Source: Abyssibius alkaniclasticus | Lineage (GTDB): Bacteria > Pseudomonadota > Alphaproteobacteria > Rhodobacterales > Rhodobacteraceae | Assembly: GCF_020447305.1 (NCBI RefSeq) | Contig: NZ_CP095732.1 | Coordinates: 2,946,501-3,010,500, forward strand | Length of the DNA stretch: 64,000 nt | Direction: 5' to 3' | Shown here: one piece after another, positions 16,723 through 25,656 of the stretch | How positions within the stretch are numbered: position 1 is the stretch's first letter | Layout: every line of letters starts with the position of its first letter | Program-made: the position numbers and the translations under genes | The notes under the pieces: generated by a model | Told to the model about the DNA's origin: nothing | Database searches by the model: none | The model's input: the letters and a program-made list of their open reading frames with translations, nothing else

Positions 16723-17973
16723 CTAATGCTTGTTGGGGTTCGCGCCGGTCTTCTCTTCGTCCAGCACATGGCCGGTCTCGAAGCGATTCATCAGCAGCCT
16801 GGTTGCGTATTCAGAATGGTTGCCCGTGGCGATAAGATGCGCATAGCACCAGCCCGAGGCCGGCGTGGCCTTGAAGCCGCCATAGTTCCATCCGCCATTG
16901 AAAAACAGCCCCTCGATGGGCGTTTTGTCGATGATGGGCGAGCCATCCATCGTCATATCCACAATCCCGCCCCAGCCGCGCAGCACGCGGGCCTTTCCCA
17001 GCGCGGGCATCATGGCCATGCCGGCCTCCATCACATGCTCCATGATCGGCAGGTTGCCGCGTGCGGCATAGGAGTTATAGCCGTCGATATCGCCACCAAA
17101 TACCAGCCCGCCTTTGTCGGACTGGCTGATATAGAAATGCCCCATCCCGAAGGTCACAACGCCGGGGATGATCGGCTTCAGCCCCTCGGTCACAAAAGCC
17201 TGCAACACATGGCTTTCGATCGGCAGGCGCAAACCCGCCATCTGCCCCACCTGGCTTGACCGCCCCGCCACCGCCATGCCCACCTTTTTGGCCCTGATCG
17301 CGCCGCGCGTGGTTTGCACACCGGCCACACGGCCGCCCTCCACATCAATCCCCGTCACCTCGCAATTCTGGATCAGGTCTACCCCGCGCATATCGGCCCC
17401 GCGCGCAAAGCCCCAAGCCACCGCATCGTGCCGCGCCGTGCCCGCGCGCCGCTGCAACAACCCCCCGCGAATGGGGAAGCGTTCGTTCTTGAAGCTCAGG
17501 AACGGCGCGTGGTTCTTGACACCCGCGCGGTCGAGCATTTCGGCATCATCGCCCTGCGCCAGAATGCGGTTGGCCTTCTCGGTGTAAAAATCGAACTGCC
17601 CGTCGGAATGGCACAGGTTCAGCACGCCGCGCTGGCTCATCATGGCGTTGTAATTCAGCTCTTGCTCCAGCCCTTCCCACAGCTTCAGCGAATGGCTGTA
17701 AAACTCGGAATTGCCGTTCATATAGTAATTGGCGCGCACAATCGTGGTGTTGCGTCCGACATTGCCGCCGCCCAGATACCCGCGCTCCAGCACCGCGATA
17801 TTCGTCAGCCCGTGGTTTTTGGCCAAATAATACGCCGTGGCCAGCCCGTGCCCACCCCCGCCGATGATGATCACATCATATTCAGCCTTGGGCGTAGGGT
17901 TGCGCCAAACCGGTGCCCAGCCCTTGTTGCCGGTCAGCCCCTGCTTTAGAATCTGAAATGCCGAATAGCGCAT
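16723..17973 (-). CDS. soxB: sarcosine oxidase beta subunit
   Basis: The flavin-bearing subunit, 416 residues. The FAD dinucleotide motif VIIIGGGGHGLATAYYLAK lies near residue 35, and GRNTTIVRANY follows in the flavin region. The ATG at 17973 (MRYSAF) gives the standard family N-terminus and has a GGGGGG stretch just upstream; an in-frame ATG at 18033 would add 20 unconserved residues. First gene of soxBDAG; no folate genes (folD, purU) or glycine-betaine demethylases are linked here, although glyA lies 21 kb away. Confidence 0.96.
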   Translation of the reverse strand: MRYSAFQILKQGLTGNKGWAPVWRNPTPKAEYDVIIIGGGGHGLATAYYLAKNHGLTNIAVLERGYLGGGNVGRNTTIVRANYYMNGNSEFYSHSLKLWEGLEQELNYNAMMSQRGVLNLCHSDGQFDFYTEKANRILAQGDDAEMLDRAGVKNHAPFLSFKNERFPIRGGLLQRRAGTARHDAVAWGFARGADMRGVDLIQNCEVTGIDVEGGRVAGVQTTRGAIRAKKVGMAVAGRSSQVGQMAGLRLPIESHVLQAFVTEGLKPIIPGVVTFGMGHFYISQSDKGGLVFGGDIDGYNSYAARGNLPIMEHVMEAGMAMMPALGKARVLRGWGGIVDMTMDGSPIIDKTPIEGLFFNGGWNYGGFKATPASGWCYAHLIATGNHSEYATRLLMNRFETGHVLDEEKTGANPNKH

Positions 17974-18040
17974 ATGCCCCCCGAAATCTTGCGCAGCATA
18001 TGAGAGCGTGGCGAAGGGGTCGATAGGTTTCATGCGCTTT

Positions 18041-18059
18041 TGCGACCATTTCTGTCGCA
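18041..18059. promoter_or_regulatory. inverted repeat between soxB and efp
   Basis: Six-base arms TGCGAC and GTCGCA separated by seven bases lie in the divergent region, 68 bases upstream of the chosen soxB start. This is the right position for an operator of the sox operon. No regulator gene for sarcosine use is in the window. Confidence 0.45.
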
Positions 18060-18121
18060 GCTTGCGCCTTGGGGGTGCAATAGGCTAGAAGCGCGCCAAA
18101 GCTTTAACGCATAGGTCAAAC

Positions 18122-18685
18122 ATGCCCAAAATCAATGGTAACGAAATCCGCCCCGGCTATATCCTCGAACATGAGGGCGGGCTGTGGATTGCGGTCAAAA
18201 CCCAGCACGTCAAACCCGGCAAGGGTGGCGCGTTTGCACAGGTTGAGATGAAGAACATCCGCACCGGCTCCAAGCTCAACGAACGCTTTCGTTCGGCTGA
18301 CAAGGTTGAACAGGTCCGGCTGGAGCAAAAAGACCAGCAGTTTCTGTATGAATCCGACGGGATGCTGGTGTTCATGGATAGCGAAACCTATGAGCAGATC
18401 GAACTGCCCGCCGATATTCTGGGCGACCGTCGCCCGTTTTTGCAGGACGGGATGACCATCCAGATCGAGTATTTCGAGGCCGAGGCGCTTAACGCCACCC
18501 TGCCCCAGAAAGTGACCTGCACGATCACCGAGACCGAGCCGGTCGTCAAAGGCCAGACCGCCGCCAACAGCTTCAAGCCCGCCGTGCTGGATAATGGCGT
18601 GCGCGTCATGGTGCCGCCCTTTGTGGGCGAGGGTGAGGCGATCATCGTCAATACCGAACTGTTCGAATACGTCGAGCGCGCTTAG
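18122..18685 (+). CDS. efp: translation elongation factor P
   Basis: EF-P, 187 residues, the standard length. It relieves ribosome stalling at polyproline sequences. The modification loop is KPGKGGAF with lysine at positions 31 and 34; Lys34 is the residue beta-lysylated by EpmA in enterobacteria, whereas other lineages rhamnosylate an arginine there, so the lysine type is indicated. Three domains (KOW-like, OB, C-terminal OB ending FEYVERA) are intact. Divergent from soxB and followed by suhB. Confidence 0.97.
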   Translation: MPKINGNEIRPGYILEHEGGLWIAVKTQHVKPGKGGAFAQVEMKNIRTGSKLNERFRSADKVEQVRLEQKDQQFLYESDGMLVFMDSETYEQIELPADILGDRRPFLQDGMTIQIEYFEAEALNATLPQKVTCTITETEPVVKGQTAANSFKPAVLDNGVRVMVPPFVGEGEAIIVNTELFEYVERA

Positions 18686-18796
18686 CCGCCGCGAAACATC
18701 CTTGGTTGCGCGCAGGGCTTGCCTTTGCGCGCAATTTCATGTTTTACGCCCCATGCCCGCGCAGCATTCCGGCTGCGACCATAAGGAACAAACCCC

Positions 18797-19585
18797 ATGA
18801 TCGCCTCGGCCAACCTGAATGTCATGATCAAAGCGGCGCGCAAAGCCGCCCGCCACCTCATCCGCGATTTTGGCGAGGTGGAAAACCTTCAGGTGCTGCC
18901 CAAAGGCCCCGGTGATTTTGTGACCAAGGCCGACCGCAAGGCCGAAGATGTAATCCATGACGAGCTGCGCGAAGCCCGCCCGAATTACGGCTGGGTAGGC
19001 GAGGAAAGCGTGGAAGTTGCGGGCGCCGACCCGACCCGCCGCTGGATTGTCGACCCGCTCGATGGCACCACCAATTTCCTGCACGGCCTGCCGCATTGGT
19101 CCATTTCCATCGCGCTTGAACACAAGGGCGAAATCGTCGCCGGGGTGATTTACGACCCGATCAAGGACGAGATGTTCACCGCCGAAAAAGGTGCCGGTGC
19201 CTGGATGAATGACCGGCGCTTGCGCGTATCGGGCCGCCGCGACCTGATCGAATGTATCTTTGCAACCGGCATCCCCTTTGGGGGCCGCCGCGACCTGCCC
19301 GAAACCCTATCCGACCTTGGCCGCATCATGCCCACTTGCGCTGGCGTGCGCCGCATGGGCTCGGCCGCGCTCGACCTTGCCTATGTCGCCGCTGGCCGGT
19401 TTGACGGGTTCTGGGAACGCAACCTGCATAGCTGGGACATTGCCGCCGGCCTGATCCTCGTGCGCGAAGCCGGTGGCTTTGTCGATGGCATCACCAAAGG
19501 CGACGACCCGCTGAAAGCCGGTGAGCTGGTTGTGGCGGGCGAAGGGATTTTCGACAAGTTTGCGAAGATTGTGCGCGGGGAGTAG
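18797..19585 (+). CDS. suhB: inositol monophosphatase family protein
   Basis: A 262-residue magnesium-dependent phosphatase. Metal-binding motifs are GEESVE (near residue 74), DPLDGTTNF (near 90) and WDIAAGLILVREAGG (near 215). The family dephosphorylates inositol phosphates; in bacteria SuhB also associates with RNA polymerase at ribosomal operons. It follows efp with a 111-base gap and ends at a REP-like inverted pair. Confidence 0.93.
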   Translation: MIASANLNVMIKAARKAARHLIRDFGEVENLQVLPKGPGDFVTKADRKAEDVIHDELREARPNYGWVGEESVEVAGADPTRRWIVDPLDGTTNFLHGLPHWSISIALEHKGEIVAGVIYDPIKDEMFTAEKGAGAWMNDRRLRVSGRRDLIECIFATGIPFGGRRDLPETLSDLGRIMPTCAGVRRMGSAALDLAYVAAGRFDGFWERNLHSWDIAAGLILVREAGGFVDGITKGDDPLKAGELVVAGEGIFDKFAKIVRGE

Positions 19586-19649
19586 GGGCGCTTTGCGCGC
19601 TTGCGCTCACCAACCCTTCCAAATCATAAGATTTTCGGAACGGCACACC

Positions 19650-19715
19650 GTAGGGTGCGCATTCATTGCGCACCTTTGGCGGCTCGTTACGGTGCGCAAT
19701 AAATGCGCACCCTAC
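19650..19715. repeat. REP-like inverted pair (BIME-like) between convergent genes
   Basis: Forward unit at 19650-19674 (GTAG plus hairpin GGTGCGCA/TGCGCACC, loop TTCAT) faces an inverted unit at 19691-19715 (loop ATAAA, ending CTAC). Sixteen bases separate them. The pair fills the space between the ends of suhB and yqeY, where it could act as a bidirectional terminator. Confidence 0.85.
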
Positions 19716-19717
19716 GC

Positions 19718-20173
19718 TTAACTCAACGCCGCTTTCACCGCGGGTCCGACCTTGCCGAAATCCATCTGCCCGGCATATTTGCCCTTCAGCACGGCCATTA
19801 CCTTGCCCATATCGCGGATGCTTTCAGCCCCCACCTCGGCCACGGCGGCGGCGACGGCGGCCTCGGTTTCCTCGGCGCTTAGCTGGCGGGGCAGGAATTC
19901 GGAGATGACCTTGATCTCGGCGCGCTCGCTATCGGCCAGCTCGATGCGCCCGGCCTCTTCATAGGCTTTGGCGCTGTCCTGGCGCTGTTTGATCATCTTG
20001 GCCAGCACGGCCATAATTTCATCATCCGACACGCCCTCGGCGCCATCATCGCTGCGCGCCGCGATATCGCGGTCTTTGATCGCAGCCGAAATCAGCCGCA
20101 GCGTCGACAAACGCGCCGCTTCCTTTGATTTCATCGCATCTTTCGTCGCATCCGCAAACCGTTTGCGCAACAT
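19718..20173 (-). CDS. yqeY: GatB/YqeY domain protein
   Basis: A 151-residue YqeY protein: LRLISAAIKDRDIAAR near residue 25 and DMGKVMAVLKGKYAGQMDFG near residue 125 are typical. The family resembles the C-terminal tRNA-binding part of GatB and is proposed to act in tRNA amidation or tRNA binding. I used the ATG at 20173, which gives the conserved start MLRKRF. Divergent from carA, its usual neighbour in many alphaproteobacteria. Confidence 0.94.
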   Translation of the reverse strand: MLRKRFADATKDAMKSKEAARLSTLRLISAAIKDRDIAARSDDGAEGVSDDEIMAVLAKMIKQRQDSAKAYEEAGRIELADSERAEIKVISEFLPRQLSAEETEAAVAAAVAEVGAESIRDMGKVMAVLKGKYAGQMDFGKVGPAVKAALS

Positions 20174-20302
20174 AACTCTCACCCTATCAGCGCCGCCACG
20201 CGGCCCAAGTCGGGGAATATAGCCCCTAAGGGCACGAATCACAACAGCTAACAAATATGCTATGTTGTTGATATTGTTACACTTTTAAGTTGACCTACCC
20301 CC

Positions 20303-20331
20303 TTGACGCGCCTGCCTTGCAGCCGTAGTTT
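20303..20331 (+). promoter_or_regulatory. candidate promoter of carA
   Basis: TTGACG (20303-20308), a 17-base spacer and TAGTTT (20326-20331) precede carA; the predicted start near 20338 leaves a leader of about 20 bases that contains the ribosome site AAGGGGA. Confidence 0.4.
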
Positions 20332-20358
20332 CCGCCCAATTTGCATAAGGGGACCACA

Positions 20359-21552
20359 ATGGTCAGTGCCGATTCCGCAAAAACAAAACCGGTTTTCAGC
20401 CCCGCGCCGGGCACAATGCCAACCGCCTGCATTGCGCTGGCCGATGGCTCGGTGTTTTACGGGCGCGGCTTTGGGGCCGAGGGTGTGGCCGTGGCCGAGC
20501 TGTGTTTCAACACCGCGATGACCGGCTATCAGGAAATCATGACCGACCCGAGCTATGCCGGGCAGGTTGTGACCTTCACCTTCCCGCATATCGGCAATAC
20601 CGGCATCAACGCCGAGGATGACGAAAGCAACGACCCCGTTGCCGCCGGCATGGTGGTGAAATGGGACCCGACCACACCAAGCAACTGGCGCGCGGCCGAG
20701 ACTTTGAGCGCATGGCTTGCGCGCCGTGGCCGCATTGGCCTGGGTGGGGTTGATACCCGCCGCCTGACCCGCGCCATCCGCCGCCAGGGCGCGCCGCATT
20801 GCGCCATACAGCACGCCGCCGATGGCCAGTTCGACGTGGCCGCCCTGCAGGAACGCGCGCGCGCCTGGTCGGGCCTTGTCGGGCTCGATCTGGCCAAGGA
20901 TGTGACCTGCGCGCAATCCTACCGCTGGGATGAAATGCGCTGGGCCTGGCCCAATGGCTATCCGCGCCGCACGGGGGCCGGCCACAAGGTCGTGGCGCTG
21001 GATTACGGCGCCAAGCGCAACATTCTGCGCTGCCTTGCCAGCGCGGGCTGCGATGTAACCGTGCTGCCCGCCACCGCCACGGCAGACGAGGTGCTGGCCC
21101 ATAACCCCGTCGGTGTGTTCCTGTCCAACGGGCCGGGCGATCCGGAAGCCACCGGCGCCTATGCCGTGCCGATGATCCGCGATATCATGGCGCGCACCGC
21201 CTTGCCGATTTTCGGCATCTGCCTTGGCCACCAGATGCTGGCGCTGGCGCTGGGTGGGCGCACGTTGAAAATGAATCACGGCCATCATGGCGCCAACCAT
21301 CCGGTCAAGGATATCGAAACCGGCAAGGTGGAAATCACCTCGATGAACCACGGTTTCGCGGTCGATGGCCAAAGCCTGCCCGATGGCGTGATCGAGACGC
21401 ATGTCTCGCTGTTTGACGGCTCCAATTGCGGCATCCGGATGCAGGACCGGCCGGTGTTTTCGGTGCAATACCACCCCGAAGCCAGCCCCGGCCCGATGGA
21501 CAGCACCTATCTGTTCGACCGTTTCGTCGCCGCGATGGCCGCCACCGCCTAG
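20359..21552 (+). CDS. carA: carbamoyl-phosphate synthase small subunit
   Basis: The 397-residue glutaminase subunit that supplies ammonia to CarB for arginine and pyrimidine synthesis. The N-terminal half has the CarA-specific fold (YGRGFGAEG, AMTGYQEIMTDPSYAGQ); the C-terminal half is a class I glutamine amidotransferase with nucleophile in GICLGHQ near residue 288 and His/Glu in YHPEASPGP. The ATG at 20359 has AAGGGGA upstream. CarB is not adjacent. A CtrA-type site and a different gene follow. Confidence 0.97.
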   Translation: MVSADSAKTKPVFSPAPGTMPTACIALADGSVFYGRGFGAEGVAVAELCFNTAMTGYQEIMTDPSYAGQVVTFTFPHIGNTGINAEDDESNDPVAAGMVVKWDPTTPSNWRAAETLSAWLARRGRIGLGGVDTRRLTRAIRRQGAPHCAIQHAADGQFDVAALQERARAWSGLVGLDLAKDVTCAQSYRWDEMRWAWPNGYPRRTGAGHKVVALDYGAKRNILRCLASAGCDVTVLPATATADEVLAHNPVGVFLSNGPGDPEATGAYAVPMIRDIMARTALPIFGICLGHQMLALALGGRTLKMNHGHHGANHPVKDIETGKVEITSMNHGFAVDGQSLPDGVIETHVSLFDGSNCGIRMQDRPVFSVQYHPEASPGPMDSTYLFDRFVAAMAATA

Positions 21553-21560
21553 CCATGCCG

Positions 21561-21579
21561 GCTTAACGAGTTGTTAAGC
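21561..21579. promoter_or_regulatory. perfect CtrA box (TTAA-N7-TTAA) upstream of the glycosyltransferase
   Basis: TTAA at 21563-21566 and TTAA at 21574-21577 are exactly seven bases apart, the full consensus for the alphaproteobacterial response regulator CtrA. The site lies in a longer dyad with arms GCTTAAC and GTTAAGC, between the carA stop and the next start codon, 54 bases upstream of the latter. It was the only perfect box I found in the non-coding regions. Confidence 0.6.
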
Positions 21580-21631
21580 ACAATCACTGCAAGCTGAGCG
21601 CGTAGTATTGCGTTCTGCCTGTAGGTGATAT

Positions 21632-23506
21632 TTGGCCCTTGCCCCCCATGCCCAAGCGGCATTGCCCGCGCCCAATCAGCCCGAGCCGCTTGGTCAAATT
21701 CTCTGCCGCAACGGGCTGTTGGCCGCCGCCGAGCTTGATCTGGCCTTGCAGCGCCAATCCGGCCTGAATGTGCGCCTGGGTGAGGTGCTTTTGGCCAATG
21801 GCCAGATCAGCCAGCAGGCGCTGGATGAGGCGCTGTCCCAGCAGGACGGCGCCACGCCGGTTGACCTGGCGCAAGAGCCGCCCGACCCGGCCCTGCTCGC
21901 CCAGATCAACCCGCTGGAGTGTTTGCGCGACGGCTGGCTGCCCTGGCGGCGCGTGGCCGGGCGCACGGTCATTGTCAGCGAAACCGGAATTTCCCTGTCC
22001 GATTTACCGCCAGACTGGGCCAGTTTGCCGGGGCTGCGCTTGCGGCGCGCCAGGCTTGGCACGCTGCATCCGGCGATCAGCGCCGCCTTTGGCGCATCGC
22101 TTCTGGCACGCGCCCACCAGCTTTGCCCGCCCGCGCTTTCGTGCCGGACCATTGCGCCGGGCTTGCGCCATTTCATCAGCGCCGGGGTGTTGCTGGTTGC
22201 CGCCGGGCTGGCGCTGGCCCCGATTACCACCATCGTGCTGGCGCTGTGCTGGTTTGTGCTGATGAACGCGGCCACCAGCCTGCTGCGGCTTGGCGCATTG
22301 TTTGCGCATTTGCCCCGGCACAGTGCCCCGCCCGCCGCCCTGCCCCAGCTTTCCGCCCATCGCCCGCGCCCGAAAGTCTCTGTCCTCATTCCGCTTCTGG
22401 CCGAAGATGCGGTGCTTGAATCGCTGTTTTCGCGCATCGCCGCCTTTGACTATCCGCATGAATTGCTGGATGTGATCATTCTGACCGAGGCTGATGACAC
22501 GATCACCGCCAAGGCTTTGGCGCGGCGCAAGCTGCCATCCTGGATCCGCGTCTTGCGCCTGCCCGAGGATGCCTTGCGCACCAAACCCAAGGCCATGAAC
22601 TATGCGCTGCCCTTTTGTTATGGCAGTATTGTCGGCATTTATGATGCCGAGGACCGCCCCGAACCGGACCAGATTTCAAAGGTCGTTGCGCATTTGCAGG
22701 CCGCCGCCCCCGATGTTGCCTGCGTGCAGGGCTATCTCGATTTCTACAACAGCCGCGCCAACTGGCTGTCGCGCTGCTTTACCATTGAATATGCCGTGTG
22801 GTTTCGCGTGCTGCTCAAGGGCGTGCAGCGGCTTGGCCTGCCCATACCGCTTGGCGGCACGACGGTATTTTTCCGCCGCGCCCTGCTGGAGGAAATTGGC
22901 GGATGGGATGCGCATAATGTCACCGAAGACGCCGATCTGGGCTTTCGTCTGGCCCGCTACGGCTATCGCTGCGAAATCGTTGAAACCACAACCTGGGAAG
23001 AGGCGAATTGCCTGCCCTTTGGTTGGGTCAAGCAACGCTCTCGCTGGCTGAAGGGCTATGCCATGACCTGGGCAAGCCATATGCGCAACCCGTTGCGATT
23101 GCTGCGCGAAATGGGCTTGCGCAACTTTCTGGCCTTTCAGGTTCTGGTCATGGGCACGCTCACCGCCTATATCTCCATGCCGCTGGTCTGGGGCATGTGG
23201 GCGGGCTGGCTTACCGGCTGGACCTCGCTGCTATCGGTGCTGCCCGGCCCGGTGGTTGCGCTGTTTTTCATCACGTCAATTCTGGGCCAGTCCATCATGC
23301 TGGCTGTCGCCTGGCTGGCCCTGCGCGCCCCCGCGCGGCGCGGATTGTTGCCCTTTGTGCTGACCATGCCGTTTTACTGGCCGCTCGGGGCGTTTGCGGC
23401 CTTTCGTGCGGTTGCGCAGATCATCACCGCGCCGTTCTACTGGGCGAAAACCACCCACGGGCTGCTACTTGACAATGCTGAAGCTGACCGCGCCAAGCGC
23501 CCCTAG
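21632..23506 (+). CDS. MshEN-domain / GT2 glycosyltransferase fusion, putative exopolysaccharide synthase
   Basis: A 624-residue protein starting at TTG (an in-frame stop lies two codons upstream and no ATG is available). Residues about 19-75 form a MshEN (GspE N-terminal) domain with two matching half-motifs, LGQILCRNGLL and LGEVLLANGQI, a fold that binds cyclic di-GMP in MshE. Two membrane helices follow near 185-222, then a processive family-2 glycosyltransferase: DAED near 331, TEDADLGFRL near 430 and QRSRW near 470, with several C-terminal helices. This architecture occurs in XagB-like exopolysaccharide enzymes. The product is unknown. A CtrA box precedes it. Its end overlaps the convergent hydratase gene by 42 bases. 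Confidence 0.88.
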   Translation: MALAPHAQAALPAPNQPEPLGQILCRNGLLAAAELDLALQRQSGLNVRLGEVLLANGQISQQALDEALSQQDGATPVDLAQEPPDPALLAQINPLECLRDGWLPWRRVAGRTVIVSETGISLSDLPPDWASLPGLRLRRARLGTLHPAISAAFGASLLARAHQLCPPALSCRTIAPGLRHFISAGVLLVAAGLALAPITTIVLALCWFVLMNAATSLLRLGALFAHLPRHSAPPAALPQLSAHRPRPKVSVLIPLLAEDAVLESLFSRIAAFDYPHELLDVIILTEADDTITAKALARRKLPSWIRVLRLPEDALRTKPKAMNYALPFCYGSIVGIYDAEDRPEPDQISKVVAHLQAAAPDVACVQGYLDFYNSRANWLSRCFTIEYAVWFRVLLKGVQRLGLPIPLGGTTVFFRRALLEEIGGWDAHNVTEDADLGFRLARYGYRCEIVETTTWEEANCLPFGWVKQRSRWLKGYAMTWASHMRNPLRLLREMGLRNFLAFQVLVMGTLTAYISMPLVWGMWAGWLTGWTSLLSVLPGPVVALFFITSILGQSIMLAVAWLALRAPARRGLLPFVLTMPFYWPLGAFAAFRAVAQIITAPFYWAKTTHGLLLDNAEADRAKRP

Positions 23507-24226
23507 CTCGAAGCGCAACTCGTGGCCCGCTTCGGGTTTGAAAATGGGCATATGCGTGCCGCAAAGCAGCAGGCTTCCGGCCTTCATCACCTGCCCGCGG
23601 CCGGTAAAATGGTTGGCCAGAAAGGCCGCGGCCTCGGCCGGGTCTTGCGGGGCGGCGCCGGCTGCATCATGCAGGCGGGCGCCATTGTCAAACACCACAG
23701 AATGCAGCGCCGCCAGTTCGGGCAGTTCGGCCACGCCCGGCCCGCCAAGCACAGCGCCTTCGTTGAAAATATTATGCGCCAGCACGGTTGGCACATGAAA
23801 ATGCCCGTCGCTATTGCGCCGGTCGAGCAGCTCGAACACCGGCAACCAGCGCGCCACAAGCCCGGCCATATCGGCAGCGGTATAGGTTTTTCCCGGCACA
23901 AGCTCTGCGCCCAGAACCGCGCCGATTTCCGGCTCGATCATCAGGTTATCGTAATCCGCTGCCGCCAGTTTCGCGCCGGTTTGCACAATCTGAGCGGCGC
24001 AGACATAGGCCGCACCGGGCTGGCTTTGGCCAAGGGCGGCAAGCTGGGCGCTCGAGTTATAGGCAATCTTGTAGCCGCCGATCCCGCCGCGCGCTTTTGC
24101 CAATTCGCCAAGGGCTTCATCCTGGGCGCCATAGGCGGCGGCGTTATCGCCAAAATAGCCCGGTTCCGGCGCAAACCAGCCCCGGCTTTGCAGGTTGTCC
24201 AGAACAAACTGGCTTGCCTCAGTCAT
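23465..24226 (-). CDS. 2-keto-4-pentenoate hydratase / fumarylacetoacetate hydrolase family protein
   Basis: A 253-residue member of the MhpD-type hydratase family. Visible features include GGYKIAYNS near residue 50, EPEIGAVLGAEL near 98 with metal-binding acidic residues, and VMKAGSLLLCGTH near the C-terminus. It would hydrate an enol of a 2-keto acid in aromatic or sugar-acid breakdown, or decarboxylate a related acid; the pathway is not shown. It overlaps the upstream GntR gene by eight bases, so the regulator is probably dedicated to it. Confidence 0.87.
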   Translation of the reverse strand: MTEASQFVLDNLQSRGWFAPEPGYFGDNAAAYGAQDEALGELAKARGGIGGYKIAYNSSAQLAALGQSQPGAAYVCAAQIVQTGAKLAAADYDNLMIEPEIGAVLGAELVPGKTYTAADMAGLVARWLPVFELLDRRNSDGHFHVPTVLAHNIFNEGAVLGGPGVAELPELAALHSVVFDNGARLHDAAGAAPQDPAEAAAFLANHFTGRGQVMKAGSLLLCGTHMPIFKPEAGHELRFELGALGAVSFSIVK

Positions 24227-24866
24227 GGTGTCGTGCCTCCGCGTTCAGCTTCAATCGGGTCTCGAATGCCTTGGAAATATGCGCCTTGAGCGCGGCTTCC
24301 GCCGCCACCCCGTCGCGCGCCTCGATCGCGGCAACAATTTTCTCATGCTCATCCAGCGCCTTTTCGGGGCGGCCTTCGGCGGCCAGCGAGGTTGTCGCCA
24401 GAAGCGCCATCGTCCGATGCACCATTTCAAGCTGCTGAATCAAAAACCGGTTGTGGCTTGCCAAATGCAATTGCCGATGAAACCGCTTGTTGGCCCGCGA
24501 AAGGCGCTTGGGGTCGGTCATGAATTTCCGGTCGGCGGCAATCATGTCATACAGCACACGAATTTCCTCTGGCCCGGCGTGCTGCGCCGCCAGCCGTGCC
24601 GCCAGCCCCTCCAAAGCCGCGCGCACGACATAAAGCTCGCCCAACTGGTCATGGCTGAGCGAGGCGACCACCATGCTGCGCCCGTCGCGCACCAGCACGG
24701 CCTGGGTTTCCAGCCGTTGCAGGGCTTCGCGGATGGGTGTGCGCGACACGCCAAACCGTTCGGCAAGTTCCGATTCCACAAGCCTGTCGCCGGGCTGATA
24801 ATCGCCCCGGTCTATCGCCTCCAGCACCAGGGCATAGGCGTCGCGCGTGTTGTTTTGTGTGTCCAT
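24219..24866 (-). CDS. GntR-family regulator, FCD (FadR) subclass
   Basis: A 215-residue regulator with an N-terminal winged HTH (LVESELAERFGVSRTPIREA near residues 29-48) and an all-helical FCD effector domain carrying metal-ligand histidines typical of the family (HRQLHLASHNRF; HEKIVAAIEARDG; AALKAHI). FCD regulators respond to small organic acids. The ATG at 24866 has GGAG five bases upstream. It is translationally coupled to the hydratase gene, which it likely controls. Confidence 0.93.
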   Translation of the reverse strand: MDTQNNTRDAYALVLEAIDRGDYQPGDRLVESELAERFGVSRTPIREALQRLETQAVLVRDGRSMVVASLSHDQLGELYVVRAALEGLAARLAAQHAGPEEIRVLYDMIAADRKFMTDPKRLSRANKRFHRQLHLASHNRFLIQQLEMVHRTMALLATTSLAAEGRPEKALDEHEKIVAAIEARDGVAAEAALKAHISKAFETRLKLNAEARHHD

Positions 24867-24958
24867 AAAGGCTCCAAAGCTCGGCATACGCTAAACAGAA
24901 ATTTGCGGCAGTGAAAGTGCGCATTGCCCCCGCCCGCCCGATAGGTTAGGCAAAATCC

Positions 24959-25603
24959 ATGTCACGCGAAGCCTTCAGCCATGTCGATACCTGGGTCTTT
25001 GACCTTGATAACACGCTCTACCCCGCCGGGTCGCGCCTGTTCGAGCAGATCGAAGCCCTGATGGTCGACTTTATCACCGAAAACCTGAATATTGACCAGC
25101 CCGCCGCGAATGTGCTGCGCAAATCCTACTGGGTGAAATACGGCACCACGCTGGCGGGCCTGATGGCCGAGCATGATATCGACCCGGTGCCGTTTCTGGA
25201 CAAGGTGCATCAGGTCGACCTGTCGGCGCTCACCCCCAGCGCGGCCTTGCGCGATGCCATTCTCGCCCTGCCGGGGCGCAAGGTCATCTACACCAATGCC
25301 GCGCGCGCCTATGGCCACCGGCTTGTCGGGCATCTGGGGCTGGATGGCTGCTTTTCCGACCTTTACGCCGTGGAAGATGCAGGCTTTGCCGCCAAGCCCC
25401 ATGCCGAGGCGTTTGACCGTGTGTTCAAAGCCGCCAAGCTGACCACCAGCACAGCCGCGATGTTTGAGGATGACCCGCGCAACCTTGCCGTGCCCCATGC
25501 GCTTGGCATGAAATGCGTGCTGATCGGTGCCGCCGACCCGGCCCCGCATCTGCATTTCCAAACGCATGATCTGGCGCGCTTTTTGCGGGTGATTGCCGCC
25601 TAG
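24959..25603 (+). CDS. pyrimidine 5'-nucleotidase (HAD superfamily)
   Basis: A 214-residue HAD phosphatase of the SDT1/pyrimidine 5'-nucleotidase group: motif I DLDNTLYP near residue 16, motif II IYTNA near 104, lysine in AAKPHAEAF near 144 and motif IV FEDDPRN near 163. It likely dephosphorylates pyrimidine nucleotides or a related phosphate ester. It is divergent from the GntR gene and followed by the monooxygenase gene after 53 bases. Confidence 0.88.
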   Translation: MSREAFSHVDTWVFDLDNTLYPAGSRLFEQIEALMVDFITENLNIDQPAANVLRKSYWVKYGTTLAGLMAEHDIDPVPFLDKVHQVDLSALTPSAALRDAILALPGRKVIYTNAARAYGHRLVGHLGLDGCFSDLYAVEDAGFAAKPHAEAFDRVFKAAKLTTSTAAMFEDDPRNLAVPHALGMKCVLIGAADPAPHLHFQTHDLARFLRVIAA

Positions 25604-25656
25604 GCAAATCGCCGCAGGCCTTGCGCGGCCTGCCCGCCCGTGCCACCTATTTGCGC

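Noticed and set aside
17974-18033. 20-residue N-terminal extension of SoxB from the ATG at 18033
   Set aside because: The extra residues are not family-like and the start has no ribosome site; the ATG at 17973 gives the usual SoxB N-terminus.
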